A DNA stretch of 5,036 nt. Origin: Phycisphaerales bacterium (GTDB lineage Bacteria > Pseudomonadota > Gammaproteobacteria > Competibacterales > Competibacteraceae). The DNA lies in assembly GCA_014879435.1 (NCBI GenBank), contig JACSSB010000213.1, forward strand, positions 1 to 5,036. The letters run 5' to 3'. Each line of letters begins with the position of its first letter. Within the stretch, counting starts at the first letter, position 1. Both the position numbers and the translations under genes were made by a program. Shown here in pieces: positions 1 through 5,036 of this stretch. Below the pieces are notes generated by a model. That model saw only the letters and a list, made by a program, of their open reading frames with translations, was not told where the DNA came from and searched no databases.

Positions 1-1
1 G

Positions 2-190
2 CCCATTCTGATTCAGCCCACCGAGCGGATCTATAGCTGGACCGATACCGAAGGCGCAGTGCACTACGGCGCCCGGCCACCTTCCGATGCCGAAGCCCGA
101 GAACTCAAGGAAGAAGACGGTTCACTATCCACCATTCGCTCCAGTCAGTTGCGACCCGGTGAACAACAATTGCTACAAAAACTACCGTAA
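2..190 (+). CDS. DUF4124-like protein, C-terminal fragment (5' end outside window)
   Basis: An open frame enters from the left edge and gives 62 residues before TAA at 188-190. Near its start is YSWTDTEGAVHYGARPP, which resembles the DUF4124 core (Y-x-W-x-D-x-x-G-x-x-H-Y-x-x-x-P-P). That small beta-rich module is common in exported or envelope proteins of gammaproteobacteria and usually follows a signal peptide. Its function is not established, and the residues upstream are not visible, so export cannot be judged. After the module comes a charged, Gln/Leu-rich tail ending in QQLLQKLP. The gene ends 15 bp from the stop of the convergent small ORF. The reading frame is secure; the family assignment rests on one short motif. 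Confidence 0.6.
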   Translation, partial: PILIQPTERIYSWTDTEGAVHYGARPPSDAEARELKEEDGSLSTIRSSQLRPGEQQLLQKLP

Positions 191-205
191 TCTGATCCAA
201 ATCCC

Positions 206-376
206 TTACTTACAGGTATCCGGCCAGCGCCGCTGTAATTCGAGTAGCCACAAGCCGCGTAAATGTTGACGGGCTGCGTTAGATGCGCCTTGTAACACCG
301 CGCGATAATAACGATAGGATGCACGCGTCACCGCTTGCTCAGCTGCTGGAAGTTTGTTGATTTCACGGATAGTCAT
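206..376 (-). CDS. Small hypothetical protein, 56 aa
   Basis: This is a minus-strand ORF of 56 codons starting MTIREINKLPAAEQ and ending RRWPDTCK. I chose the ATG at 376 because GAGG (389-386) lies 9 nt upstream, a usable Shine-Dalgarno. An in-frame ATG at 391 would add five residues (MRLDA) but has no properly spaced ribosome site, and the GAGG falls within that extra stretch. The product is basic and Arg/Ala/Leu-rich, probably mostly helical, with no signal peptide or membrane segment. I do not recognise a family. It is convergent with the DUF4124-like gene and divergent from the squalene-synthase-like gene, filling what would otherwise be a 265-bp gap. The opposite strand also has a 60-codon ORF (87-269), but that overlaps the end of the DUF4124-like frame. 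Real gene status is probable, not proven. Confidence 0.5.
   Translation of the reverse strand: MTIREINKLPAAEQAVTRASYRYYRAVLQGASNAARQHLRGLWLLELQRRWPDTCK
210..238. repeat. Bulged inverted repeat between convergent 3' ends
   Basis: TTACAG (210-215) pairs with CTGTAA (233-238), and inside it CGGC (221-224) pairs with GCCG (229-232) around a CAGC loop. This makes a 10-bp stem interrupted by a 5-nt bulge (216-220) on one side. It begins 20 bp after the DUF4124-like stop and lies in the last codons of the small minus-strand gene. No clear T-run follows on either strand, so it is at best a weak terminator or an RNA 3'-end stabiliser. It could be chance. Confidence 0.3.
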
Positions 377-411
377 CGCGTCAAGCCTCATACCCTGTCA
401 TTATTATTAAA

Positions 412-440
412 TTGAAGAGCAAAATTCATACCGTTCTAAT
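412..440 (+). promoter_or_regulatory. Candidate sigma70 promoter for the synthase-like/yciK unit
   Basis: TTGAAG (412-417; 4 of 6 to TTGACA) and TCTAAT (435-440; 5 of 6 to TATAAT) are separated by exactly 17 bp, in the most AT-rich part of the window. A start near position 447 would leave only about 9 nt before the ATG at 456. That is consistent with the lack of a Shine-Dalgarno there (the ATG is preceded by TTTCTCCAAG). The spacing is ideal; the transcription start is inferred. Confidence 0.55.
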
Positions 441-446
441 TACGGT
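430..446. promoter_or_regulatory. Imperfect palindrome over the -10 box (possible operator)
   Basis: ACCGT (430-434) and ACGGT (442-446) form inverted arms around TCTAATT, and the central T-A-A also has partial symmetry (437 pairs with 439). The palindrome encloses the candidate -10 element at 435-440, a position where a bound repressor would block transcription. No regulator gene is nearby and the arms are short, so this is suggestive only. Confidence 0.25.
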
Positions 447-455
447 TTCTCCAAG

Positions 456-1325
456 ATGACTCCAGAAGATTATTGCCACGACCTAGCGAACGCGCGAGGT
501 TCAGACTTTCGCTATAGCTTATTGGGCCTGCCGCTTGCGCAGCGCCAAGCTTTGTGTGCGATTCAGTCTTTTTGCCTGGAAACCGCAGGTATCGCTACGG
601 AATGCCAGGACTTGGGTGTTGCTCGGACCAAGCTGGATTGGTGGTACGCCGAGCTGGATAAATTGTTTGCTGGCAAACCAGAACACCCCATCACATGTGC
701 GCTGTGGCCGCACTTGAGCCGATTCAATCTGCCCAAGGAACATTTTCGGACGCTCCTTGAGGGTGTCGCCATGGATCTCGACTACGAGATCTACCCCACT
801 TTCAGCACACTCACGCCCTATATCCATCGCCGTGGCAGCGTGGCCGCACTATTGGTTGCAGAAGTATCGGGCTATCGCCACCGACATGCGAGTTCTCGTT
901 TCGCCCACGAAGCTGGCGCAGCACTTTTATTATTCGAACGGCTGTACGATGTGCGTCAGTATGCCCATCTGGGTCGATTTTATCTACCAGAGGACGAAAT
1001 ACGTCAGTTTGGGTTACATTCTGATGATTTTCTAGCCACGAAAATTACGGATCGTGTCCAGCAATTGTTCGCCTTTCAGGCTCAACGGATTCATGATTAC
1101 CACCGTCGCGCACTGGAACATCTACCGGATGAGGATCGTCTGGCCCAATGCCCGCTGCTGATTCGCCTGGAACTAATGATGGCATTGCTGCGGGAAATTA
1201 CCGAGGAAGGTTATCGGCTTTTAGAACAACATACCACTCTGACCCCACTGCACAAGTTGTGGCTGGCTTGGCGATTACGGCGTGGCGAACAGCGCCGCTT
1301 TCGGCGCCGACCAGTAACGGAGTAA
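456..1325 (+). CDS. Squalene/phytoene synthase family protein, catalytic aspartates lost (probable pseudoenzyme)
   Basis: This 289-residue protein resembles the all-alpha squalene/phytoene synthase family over its whole length, closest in feel to HpnD-type proteins. It has an N-terminal MTPEDYC, GSDFRYSLLGLP (16-27), VARTKLDWW (55-63), MDLD (106-109), LGRFYLPEDE (172-181), and a C-terminal LTPLHKLWLAWR (262-273) followed by an Arg-rich tail. Active enzymes of the family condense two prenyl diphosphates using Mg bound by two Asp motifs. Here the first motif (DDxxD) reads AGIAT (44-48). The second (NxLRDxxxD) reads ERLYDVRQY (161-169), keeping only D165. The Arg before the first motif and the Gln before the second are Leu (41, 158), and the usual VAGxVG helix reads RRGSVAA (125-131). 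The frame is intact and of normal length, so this is not simple decay. Normal terpene synthesis is unlikely; a structural, ligand-binding or assembly-factor role, like the mitochondrial homologue NDUFAF6, is conceivable. The start matches the family N-terminus, although no Shine-Dalgarno is visible. Confidence 0.85.
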   Translation: MTPEDYCHDLANARGSDFRYSLLGLPLAQRQALCAIQSFCLETAGIATECQDLGVARTKLDWWYAELDKLFAGKPEHPITCALWPHLSRFNLPKEHFRTLLEGVAMDLDYEIYPTFSTLTPYIHRRGSVAALLVAEVSGYRHRHASSRFAHEAGAALLLFERLYDVRQYAHLGRFYLPEDEIRQFGLHSDDFLATKITDRVQQLFAFQAQRIHDYHRRALEHLPDEDRLAQCPLLIRLELMMALLREITEEGYRLLEQHTTLTPLHKLWLAWRLRRGEQRRFRRRPVTE

Positions 1326-1370
1326 ACTCTTTTCTTGCCGTTCCATTCCACTCAGCCGGATACGCTCGTC

Positions 1371-2114
1371 ATGAAGGATTATCAACCCGCCACTGATCTG
1401 TTGAAAGACCGGGTCATTCTGGTGACTGGTGCCGGAGACGGCATCGGCCGTGCCGTTTCCCGCCACCTGGGCATGCACGGTGCCACTGTGATCCTGCTGG
1501 GGCGCACCATCCGTAAGCTGGAACAAAGCTACGACGAACTTGAGCAGGTCGGTGCGCCCAAACCAGCGATCTATCCCATGAACCTGGAAGGTGCCACCCC
1601 CAAGGATTACGCTGACCTAGCACAGGTGCTGGAGACCGAGTTTGGCCGCCTGGACGGGTTGCTGCACAATGCGGCACTGTTCGCGGGGTTAACACCGATT
1701 GCCAATTTCGATATCGAACTGTGGTTCCGCATCCAACAAGTCAACCTCAATGCTCCGTTCCTGTTGACGCAGAGCCTGTTGGGACTATTGAACTGTTCTG
1801 CTGATGCTTCGGTCGTCTTCACCACCGACTCGGTCAATGAATCCGGTCAGGCGTATTGGGGCGCTTATGCGGTGGCTAAGGGGGGCATCCAGACCTTAAT
1901 GAAATTGCTGGCCAGCGAGCTGGAAACCAATACCCCTATCCGAGTCAACAGCATCGATCCGGGTCGGGTACGTACTGCGATGACCCTCAAGGTTTATCCG
2001 GGCCGCGAGCCAGAAGAATGGCCCACCCCGGAAACCATAATCAGTACCTACCTCTATCTGTTGGGGCCGGATAGCAAGGGTATCACCGGCCAGACGATCC
2101 GCGCCCAGGATTAG
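1371..2114 (+). CDS. yciK: YciK-family short-chain dehydrogenase/reductase
   Basis: A 247-residue SDR-fold oxidoreductase, cytosolic, close to E. coli YciK in length (about 250 aa) and in its start (MKDYQPATDLLKDR against MHYQPKQDLLNDR from memory). Visible motifs are TGAGDGIG (19-26, dinucleotide binding), LLHNAAL (97-103, the NAG-type motif), N125 in QQVNLNA, YWGAYAVAK with Y166 and K170 as the YxxxK pair, and IDPGRVRTAM after it. G44-R45 at the end of beta-2 suggests NADP(H) preference. At Tyr minus 13, where the catalytic Ser is expected (FTSSSV in E. coli), the sequence is FTTDSV, so Asp153 sits there with Ser154 next to it. The substrate of YciK proteins is not established. The start at ATG 1371 is chosen over an in-frame TTG at 1335 because only it aligns with the family. 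It lies 45 bp after the synthase-like gene, so the two are probably co-transcribed. The 3' end overlaps rluB by 32 bp. Confidence 0.88.
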   Translation: MKDYQPATDLLKDRVILVTGAGDGIGRAVSRHLGMHGATVILLGRTIRKLEQSYDELEQVGAPKPAIYPMNLEGATPKDYADLAQVLETEFGRLDGLLHNAALFAGLTPIANFDIELWFRIQQVNLNAPFLLTQSLLGLLNCSADASVVFTTDSVNESGQAYWGAYAVAKGGIQTLMKLLASELETNTPIRVNSIDPGRVRTAMTLKVYPGREPEEWPTPETIISTYLYLLGPDSKGITGQTIRAQD

Positions 2115-2997
2115 GCGGTCGGCGAGGGCCCGTTTTTGCGGCGGGCCTGCGCCCCGGCTGGCCCGGTTGCGCCTTCCAAAGACTGCTAGCTCCTCGCGAT
2201 CCAGGCGCCGCTCCCCCTGAACGACGGGCGCGTTCATTCGGCTCTTTCGCCTTGCTTGCTTGCGGGCGTAAACCGACTGCCTCCAGCAATTCTGCTATCT
2301 GCCGCTCGTCCAGTTCATCCCATTGTCCCGGCGGCAGACCCCGTCGCAAGGTGATTGGCCCGAAACGTACCCGTGTCAAGCGACTGACCGAGACCCCTTG
2401 TGCTGCCCATAGCCGTCGTACCTCGCGGTTACGCCCTTCGCGCAATATCACGTGATACCAGTGATTCACCCCCTCGCCACCCACATCCCGAATTTCGTCA
2501 AAGTGCGCCAACCCATCTTCCAGGAGTACCCCCTCCCGTAAGCGCTTCAGCATTTCTGGCGTGACCTCGCCCAGTACTCGTACCGCATACTCCCGTTCAA
2601 TTTGGGAGGAGGGATGCATCAAGCGATTGGCGAGTTCGCCATCGTTGGTCAGCAGTAGCAGACCCTGTGTAGTGAGATCGAGTCGGCCGACCACAATCCA
2701 GCGCCCATCGCGCAACGGTGGCAGGCGCTCGAAAACCGTGGGTCGGCCTTCGGGATCTTGGCGGCTGGCGACCTCGCCGACCGGTTTGTAATAAGCCAGT
2801 ACGCGCCGCTGCTGCCCGAAGGCACGCACCTGAATGCGCCTACCATCGATCTCGATTCGCTCCGCGCCATTGACCGATACGCCCAGTTGCGCCGGTACGC
2901 CGTTGATGGTGATGCGACCCTCGCGAATCCAATCTTCGATCTGGCGCCGGGAACCCAGACCCACACGGGCGAGGAATTTTTGCAAACGTTCAGTCAT
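2083..2997 (-). CDS. rluB: 23S rRNA pseudouridine synthase RluB
   Basis: This 304-residue RsuA-family pseudouridine synthase is expected to convert U2605 (E. coli numbering) of 23S rRNA. An S4 RNA-binding domain opens the protein (ERLQKFLARVGLGSRR at 3-18, through about residue 60). The catalytic domain follows with YYKPVGEV (69-76), the signature GRLDLTTQGLLLLTNDG (104-120; D107 is the nucleophile), EREYAVRV (134-141) and GRNREVRRLW (188-197). Residues 244-304 form a basic, Gly/Pro/Arg-rich disordered tail, as RluB proteins often have; it probably aids rRNA binding. The frame stays open upstream to ATG 3069, but ATG 2997 aligns with the family start and has GGAG (3008-3005) 7 nt before it. 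Its start overlaps the scpB end by 8 bp, which suggests translational coupling. RluB rather than RluE or RluF is favoured by neighbouring scpA/scpB and the tail. Confidence 0.93.
   Translation of the reverse strand: MTERLQKFLARVGLGSRRQIEDWIREGRITINGVPAQLGVSVNGAERIEIDGRRIQVRAFGQQRRVLAYYKPVGEVASRQDPEGRPTVFERLPPLRDGRWIVVGRLDLTTQGLLLLTNDGELANRLMHPSSQIEREYAVRVLGEVTPEMLKRLREGVLLEDGLAHFDEIRDVGGEGVNHWYHVILREGRNREVRRLWAAQGVSVSRLTRVRFGPITLRRGLPPGQWDELDERQIAELLEAVGLRPQASKAKEPNERARRSGGAAPGSRGASSLWKAQPGQPGRRPAAKTGPRRPPNPGRGSSGR
2100..2137 (+). terminator. Weak candidate terminator at the end of yciK
   Basis: CGCGCCC (2100-2106) can pair with GGGCCCG (2126-2132) with one mismatch, and TTTTT (2133-2137) follows directly. 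The yciK stop codon lies in the 19-nt loop. The arrangement resembles an intrinsic terminator for plus-strand transcripts, but the loop is long and the stem imperfect. The sequence is also constrained by rluB coding on the other strand, so chance is a fair explanation. Confidence 0.25.
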
Positions 2998-3592
2998 CGG
3001 GAGACTCCGTTCGAGTCGTGGAACTGCCAGACGAGGTGGTGATGCGGCGCTCCAGATCCAGACCGACAAGATTTGGATCGCGTGGGGCCGTCAAGGGGGG
3101 CAACTCGCTGAGGCTTTTGAGATTGAAATAATCCAGGAAGACGCGGGTGGTGGCATACAGAGCCGGACGGCCTGGGACTTCGCGGTGACCGACAATCTTG
3201 ATCCAGTCGCGTTCCTGGAGGGTTTTCATAATACCGCTGCTGACACTGACTCCGCGCACTGCCTCGATTTCGCCACGAGTAATCGGTTGGCGGTAGGCGA
3301 TCAGTGCCAGAGTTTCCAGCAAGGCGCGTGAGTAGTTGGCGGCACGTTCCTCCCACAATCGGGACACCCAGGACGAAAATGCGCTGGGTACTCCCAGACG
3401 AAAACCGCTGGCCACTTCGACCAGTTCCAGCCCCCGCCCAGTATAATCGGTGGCCAGTTCGGCCAGCGCGGCGCGCAACGCTTCCCGTTCGGGCCGTTCT
3501 GCTTCTGGAAACACTCCCAGCAATCGCTCCAGCGACAAGGGTTCGCCCGCAGCGAGCAACACCGCTTCCAGGATGATCTTCAATTCCGGCAT
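2990..3592 (-). CDS. scpB: Segregation and condensation protein ScpB
   Basis: ScpB is a dimeric winged-helix subunit that binds the kleisin ScpA to complete the SMC-ScpAB condensin, which compacts and helps segregate the chromosome. The 200-residue length is normal. The sequence starts with KIILEAVLLAAGEPLSLERL (5-24), the first winged-helix domain. The highly typical RALLETLALIAYRQPITRGE lies in the second, followed by EAVRGVSVSSGIMKTLQERDWI and GRPALYATTRVFLDYFNLKS, where the family is most conserved. The C-terminal 30 residues are Ser/Thr/Asp-rich and look disordered. A strong Shine-Dalgarno, AAGGAG (3602-3597), overlaps the scpA stop and lies 4 nt before the ATG, so translation is probably coupled to scpA. 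Its own 3' end overlaps rluB by 8 bp. Confidence 0.95.
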   Translation of the reverse strand: MPELKIILEAVLLAAGEPLSLERLLGVFPEAERPEREALRAALAELATDYTGRGLELVEVASGFRLGVPSAFSSWVSRLWEERAANYSRALLETLALIAYRQPITRGEIEAVRGVSVSSGIMKTLQERDWIKIVGHREVPGRPALYATTRVFLDYFNLKSLSELPPLTAPRDPNLVGLDLERRITTSSGSSTTRTESPDD

Positions 3593-3601
3593 CGTGCTCC
3601 T

Positions 3602-4384
3602 TCAGCCACGTCGGCGAAGATAAATCGGTGCGAACGGTTCGGATTGCACCAGTTCCAGCATCCCCTCGCGCAACAGCTCCAGTATCGCTAGGAAGGTCAC
3701 CACGATCCCTAATCGACCCTCTTCTGGTTGGAACAGTTCGGTAAAAGCAGTAAACCGCAGTGCATCCAGCCGCTCTAAAACCTGACTCATGCGCTCGCGT
3801 ACCGATAAGGTTTCGCGTCGGATCGGGTGACGATCAAACAGTTCGGCTCGCGCCAATGCCTCGCGCAGGGCATTGAGCAGATCCACTAGACCAACCGGCG
3901 GTGGCGGGCGTGTGCTTTCCCGATGGGGTGGTTCGGCGCTGGCGACAAAGATTTCGCGTTCCAGGCGCGGTAAGGCGTCCAGTGCCTGAGCCGCCTGTTG
4001 AAAACGTTCGTATTCCTGTAAACGGCGGATCAATTCGGCGCGTGGATCTTCTTCCTCTGACTCAATCGGCGCTGGTTTCGGCAACAGCAGGCGGGATTTG
4101 ATCTCCGCCAGCCAGGCTGCCATCAGCAAATATTCCGCCGCCAGTTCCAGTCGCAGCTCCTGCATCAGTGCCAGATAGTCCATGTATTGCCGGGTGATAG
4201 CGGCGATGGGAATATCGAGAATATTCAGATTTTGGCGCCTGATCAGATACAGCAAGAGATCCAGCGGTCCCTCGAAGGTCTCCAAAAACACTTCCAAGGC
4301 ATCCGGCGGGATGTACAGATCGTGTGGTAACTGGGTGTAGGGTTCGCCGTCAACCTTGGCCAGTGGCTGGAGAGGGGTATCCAT
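3602..4384 (-). CDS. scpA: Segregation and condensation protein ScpA (kleisin)
   Basis: This is the 260-residue bacterial kleisin that bridges the SMC ATPase heads and recruits ScpB. The N-terminal hallmark FLETFEGPLDLLLYLIRRQN begins at about residue 33 and continues into LDIPIAAITRQYMDYL. It is followed by AAEYLLMAAWLAEIKSRLLLP, the helical segment that contacts the SMC neck. An acidic linker (ESEEEDPRAE) leads to the ScpB-binding region. The C-terminal winged helix (FTELFQPEEGRLGIVVTFLAILELL, ending in APIYLRRRG) contacts the SMC cap. Length and domain order are normal. The only plausible start is ATG 4384, but no Shine-Dalgarno precedes it; the leader instead reads CCACCTCTTGC, which is anti-SD-like. 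The gene begins 49 bp after the trpS stop and ends 9 bp before scpB. Confidence 0.95.
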   Translation of the reverse strand: MDTPLQPLAKVDGEPYTQLPHDLYIPPDALEVFLETFEGPLDLLLYLIRRQNLNILDIPIAAITRQYMDYLALMQELRLELAAEYLLMAAWLAEIKSRLLLPKPAPIESEEEDPRAELIRRLQEYERFQQAAQALDALPRLEREIFVASAEPPHRESTRPPPPVGLVDLLNALREALARAELFDRHPIRRETLSVRERMSQVLERLDALRFTAFTELFQPEEGRLGIVVTFLAILELLREGMLELVQSEPFAPIYLRRRG

Positions 4385-4410
4385 GCAAGAGGTGGCGGCG
4401 ATCCGTGAGA

Positions 4411-4430
4411 AGCGGGAAGCCTATCCCGCT
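4411..4430 (-). repeat. Perfect 7-bp hairpin in the trpS-scpA gap
   Basis: AGCGGGA (4411-4417) and TCCCGCT (4424-4430) are exact inverted arms around a 6-nt loop, starting 3 nt after the trpS stop on the transcribed strand. The stem is GC-rich, but the following bases (TCTCACGG) contain no T-run. A partial terminator, an RNA-processing site or a 3'-end stabiliser separating trpS from scpAB-rluB expression is more likely than a full stop. The perfect stem, placed between two genes, makes a role plausible. Confidence 0.45.
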
Positions 4431-4433
4431 GAG

Positions 4434-5036
4434 TTACATCGCATCCAGCGGGCGGATACCGATGGCATGTCGCAACTCCTGTAAGAAGGGCACACTGTAT
4501 TCACGCGCCCGCGCCGCGCCGCGTTTGAGAATTTGCTCGATGTGAGCGGGTGCTTGCAGCAGTTCTTGATAGCGCTGGCGCGGTTCGCTCAGCCGGGCAT
4601 TCAAGTACTCGAACAAGAATTGTTTCATTTCACCCCAAGCGATGCCCTCGGCGTAACGGATACGTAGTGCTGCGGCTTCCTCCGTCGTCGCCAAGGACTG
4701 GTAAATCTGAAACAGCGTGCAGGTATCGGGATCTTTTGGCGCTTCCGGCGGCAGAGAGTTGGTCTTGATCCGCATGATCAGCTTGCGCAAGGTCTTTTCC
4801 GGCTCGAACAGCGGGATGGTGTTGCCGTAGCTCTTGCTCATCTTGCGCCCATCCAGCCCAACCAGAACCGCCGCTTTCTCATCCACCACCGCCTCGGGCA
4901 GCACGAAATGCTCGCCATATAGATGGTTGAAGCGGGCGGCGATGTCCCGAGCCATCTCCAGATGCTGAATTTGATCCTTACCCACCGGCACCTTGCTGGC
5001 TTTGAACATCAAAATATCGGCTGCCATCAAGATCGG
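4434..5036 (-). CDS. trpS: Tryptophan-tRNA ligase TrpS, C-terminal part (N-terminus outside window)
   Basis: This is the C-terminal 200 residues of a class I aminoacyl-tRNA synthetase that charges tRNA(Trp) in the cytosol. The frame runs off the right edge at PILMAADILMFKASKVPVG, a conserved Rossmann-fold segment where Tyr/Pro-[VI]-LMAADIL is typical of TrpS. VGKDQIQHLEMARDIAARFN follows, then GRKMSKSYGN with the KMSKS signature at 4844-4830 that stabilises the adenylate transition state. The helical C-terminal domain (DTCTLFQIYQSLAT, GEMKQFLFEYLNARL) binds the tRNA anticodon and ends in RHAIGIRPLDAM. The HIGH motif would be in the missing part, so about 130-150 residues are probably cut off. 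An ATG at 5027 and a TTG at 5030 are internal codons, not starts. It is the first gene here of the run leading into scpA, scpB and rluB. Confidence 0.95.
   Translation of the reverse strand, partial: PILMAADILMFKASKVPVGKDQIQHLEMARDIAARFNHLYGEHFVLPEAVVDEKAAVLVGLDGRKMSKSYGNTIPLFEPEKTLRKLIMRIKTNSLPPEAPKDPDTCTLFQIYQSLATTEEAAALRIRYAEGIAWGEMKQFLFEYLNARLSEPRQRYQELLQAPAHIEQILKRGAARAREYSVPFLQELRHAIGIRPLDAM

Noticed and set aside
519..827. 102-codon minus-strand ORF inside the synthase-like gene
   Set aside because: It lies entirely antisense to a gene with clear family motifs, and its product has no recognisable features.
1335..1370. TTG start for the YciK-like SDR, adding 12 residues
   Set aside because: YciK proteins begin at the position of ATG 1371 (M-x-YQP-x-x-DLL); the added residues match nothing and no clear ribosome site precedes the TTG.
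456..2114. Hopanoid or carotenoid biosynthesis cluster
   Set aside because: No cyclase, desaturase, hpnC or hpnE is present in the window, and the one synthase homologue lacks its catalytic aspartates.
2127..2147. GGCCCG / CGGGCC inverted repeat as a terminator
   Set aside because: The T-run is in the loop instead of after the stem, and the repeat lies in the low-complexity Gly/Arg/Pro tail coding of rluB, where such repeats arise easily.
2998..3069. N-terminal extension of RluB by 24 residues (start at 3069)
   Set aside because: The extra residues overlap scpB coding, do not resemble the family N-terminus, and ATG 2997 has a well-placed GGAG.
2834..3331. 165-codon plus-strand ORF across rluB and scpB
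   Set aside because: It is antisense to two firmly identified genes; it is open only because of their high GC codon bias.
2994..3356. 120-codon minus-strand ORF in another frame of scpB
   Set aside because: It overlaps the conserved winged-helix coding of scpB; its translation is Arg/Pro/Ser-rich in the manner of an out-of-frame read.
1..5036. Mobile element, CRISPR array, tRNA or rRNA
   Set aside because: No transposase or integrase motifs, direct-repeat arrays or tRNA-like cloverleaf sequences were seen on reading; the gene order looks like stable chromosome.

Overview
The window looks like chromosomal housekeeping DNA from a gammaproteobacterium. The support is a trpS-scpA-scpB-rluB run, a YciK-type short-chain dehydrogenase and a DUF4124-like fragment, all with gammaproteobacterial flavour. 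GC is moderate to high: sample lines give about 68% in rluB, 47-53% in the squalene-synthase-like gene and about 40% in the intergenic stretch before it. Purple sulfur bacteria or relatives such as Competibacteraceae would fit, but that is an impression from protein similarity and was not tested.

Layout. Positions 2-190 (+) are the 3' end of a gene with a DUF4124-like segment. Positions 206-376 (-) hold a probable small unknown gene convergent with it. A 79-bp AT-rich divergent gap (377-455) carries a good sigma70-type promoter with a palindrome over its -10 box. It drives a two-gene plus-strand unit: a squalene/phytoene-synthase-family protein (456-1325) and a YciK-like SDR (1371-2114). From the other side comes a minus-strand cluster read right to left: trpS (3' part, 5036-4434), scpA (4384-3602), scpB (3592-2990) and rluB (2997-2083). 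The two sets of genes meet tail to tail, and the last 32 bp of yciK and rluB overlap.

The minus-strand cluster combines tryptophan charging (TrpS), the two non-SMC subunits of condensin (ScpA kleisin and ScpB) and a 23S rRNA pseudouridine synthase (RluB). scpA/scpB/rluB are packed with a 9-bp gap and an 8-bp overlap, which suggests translational coupling. A perfect 7-bp hairpin lies just after the trpS stop.

The most interesting content is the plus-strand pair. The squalene/phytoene synthase homologue keeps the fold signatures of the HpnD-like branch along its whole length. It has lost three of the four Mg-binding aspartates (DDxxD became AGxxT; RDxxxD became YDxxxY) and neighbouring substrate-contact residues, so it looks like a conserved pseudoenzyme and not a terpene synthase. 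The SDR beside it keeps the Rossmann motif and YxxxK but has Asp where the catalytic Ser normally sits. I saw no mobile element, CRISPR array, tRNA or rRNA.
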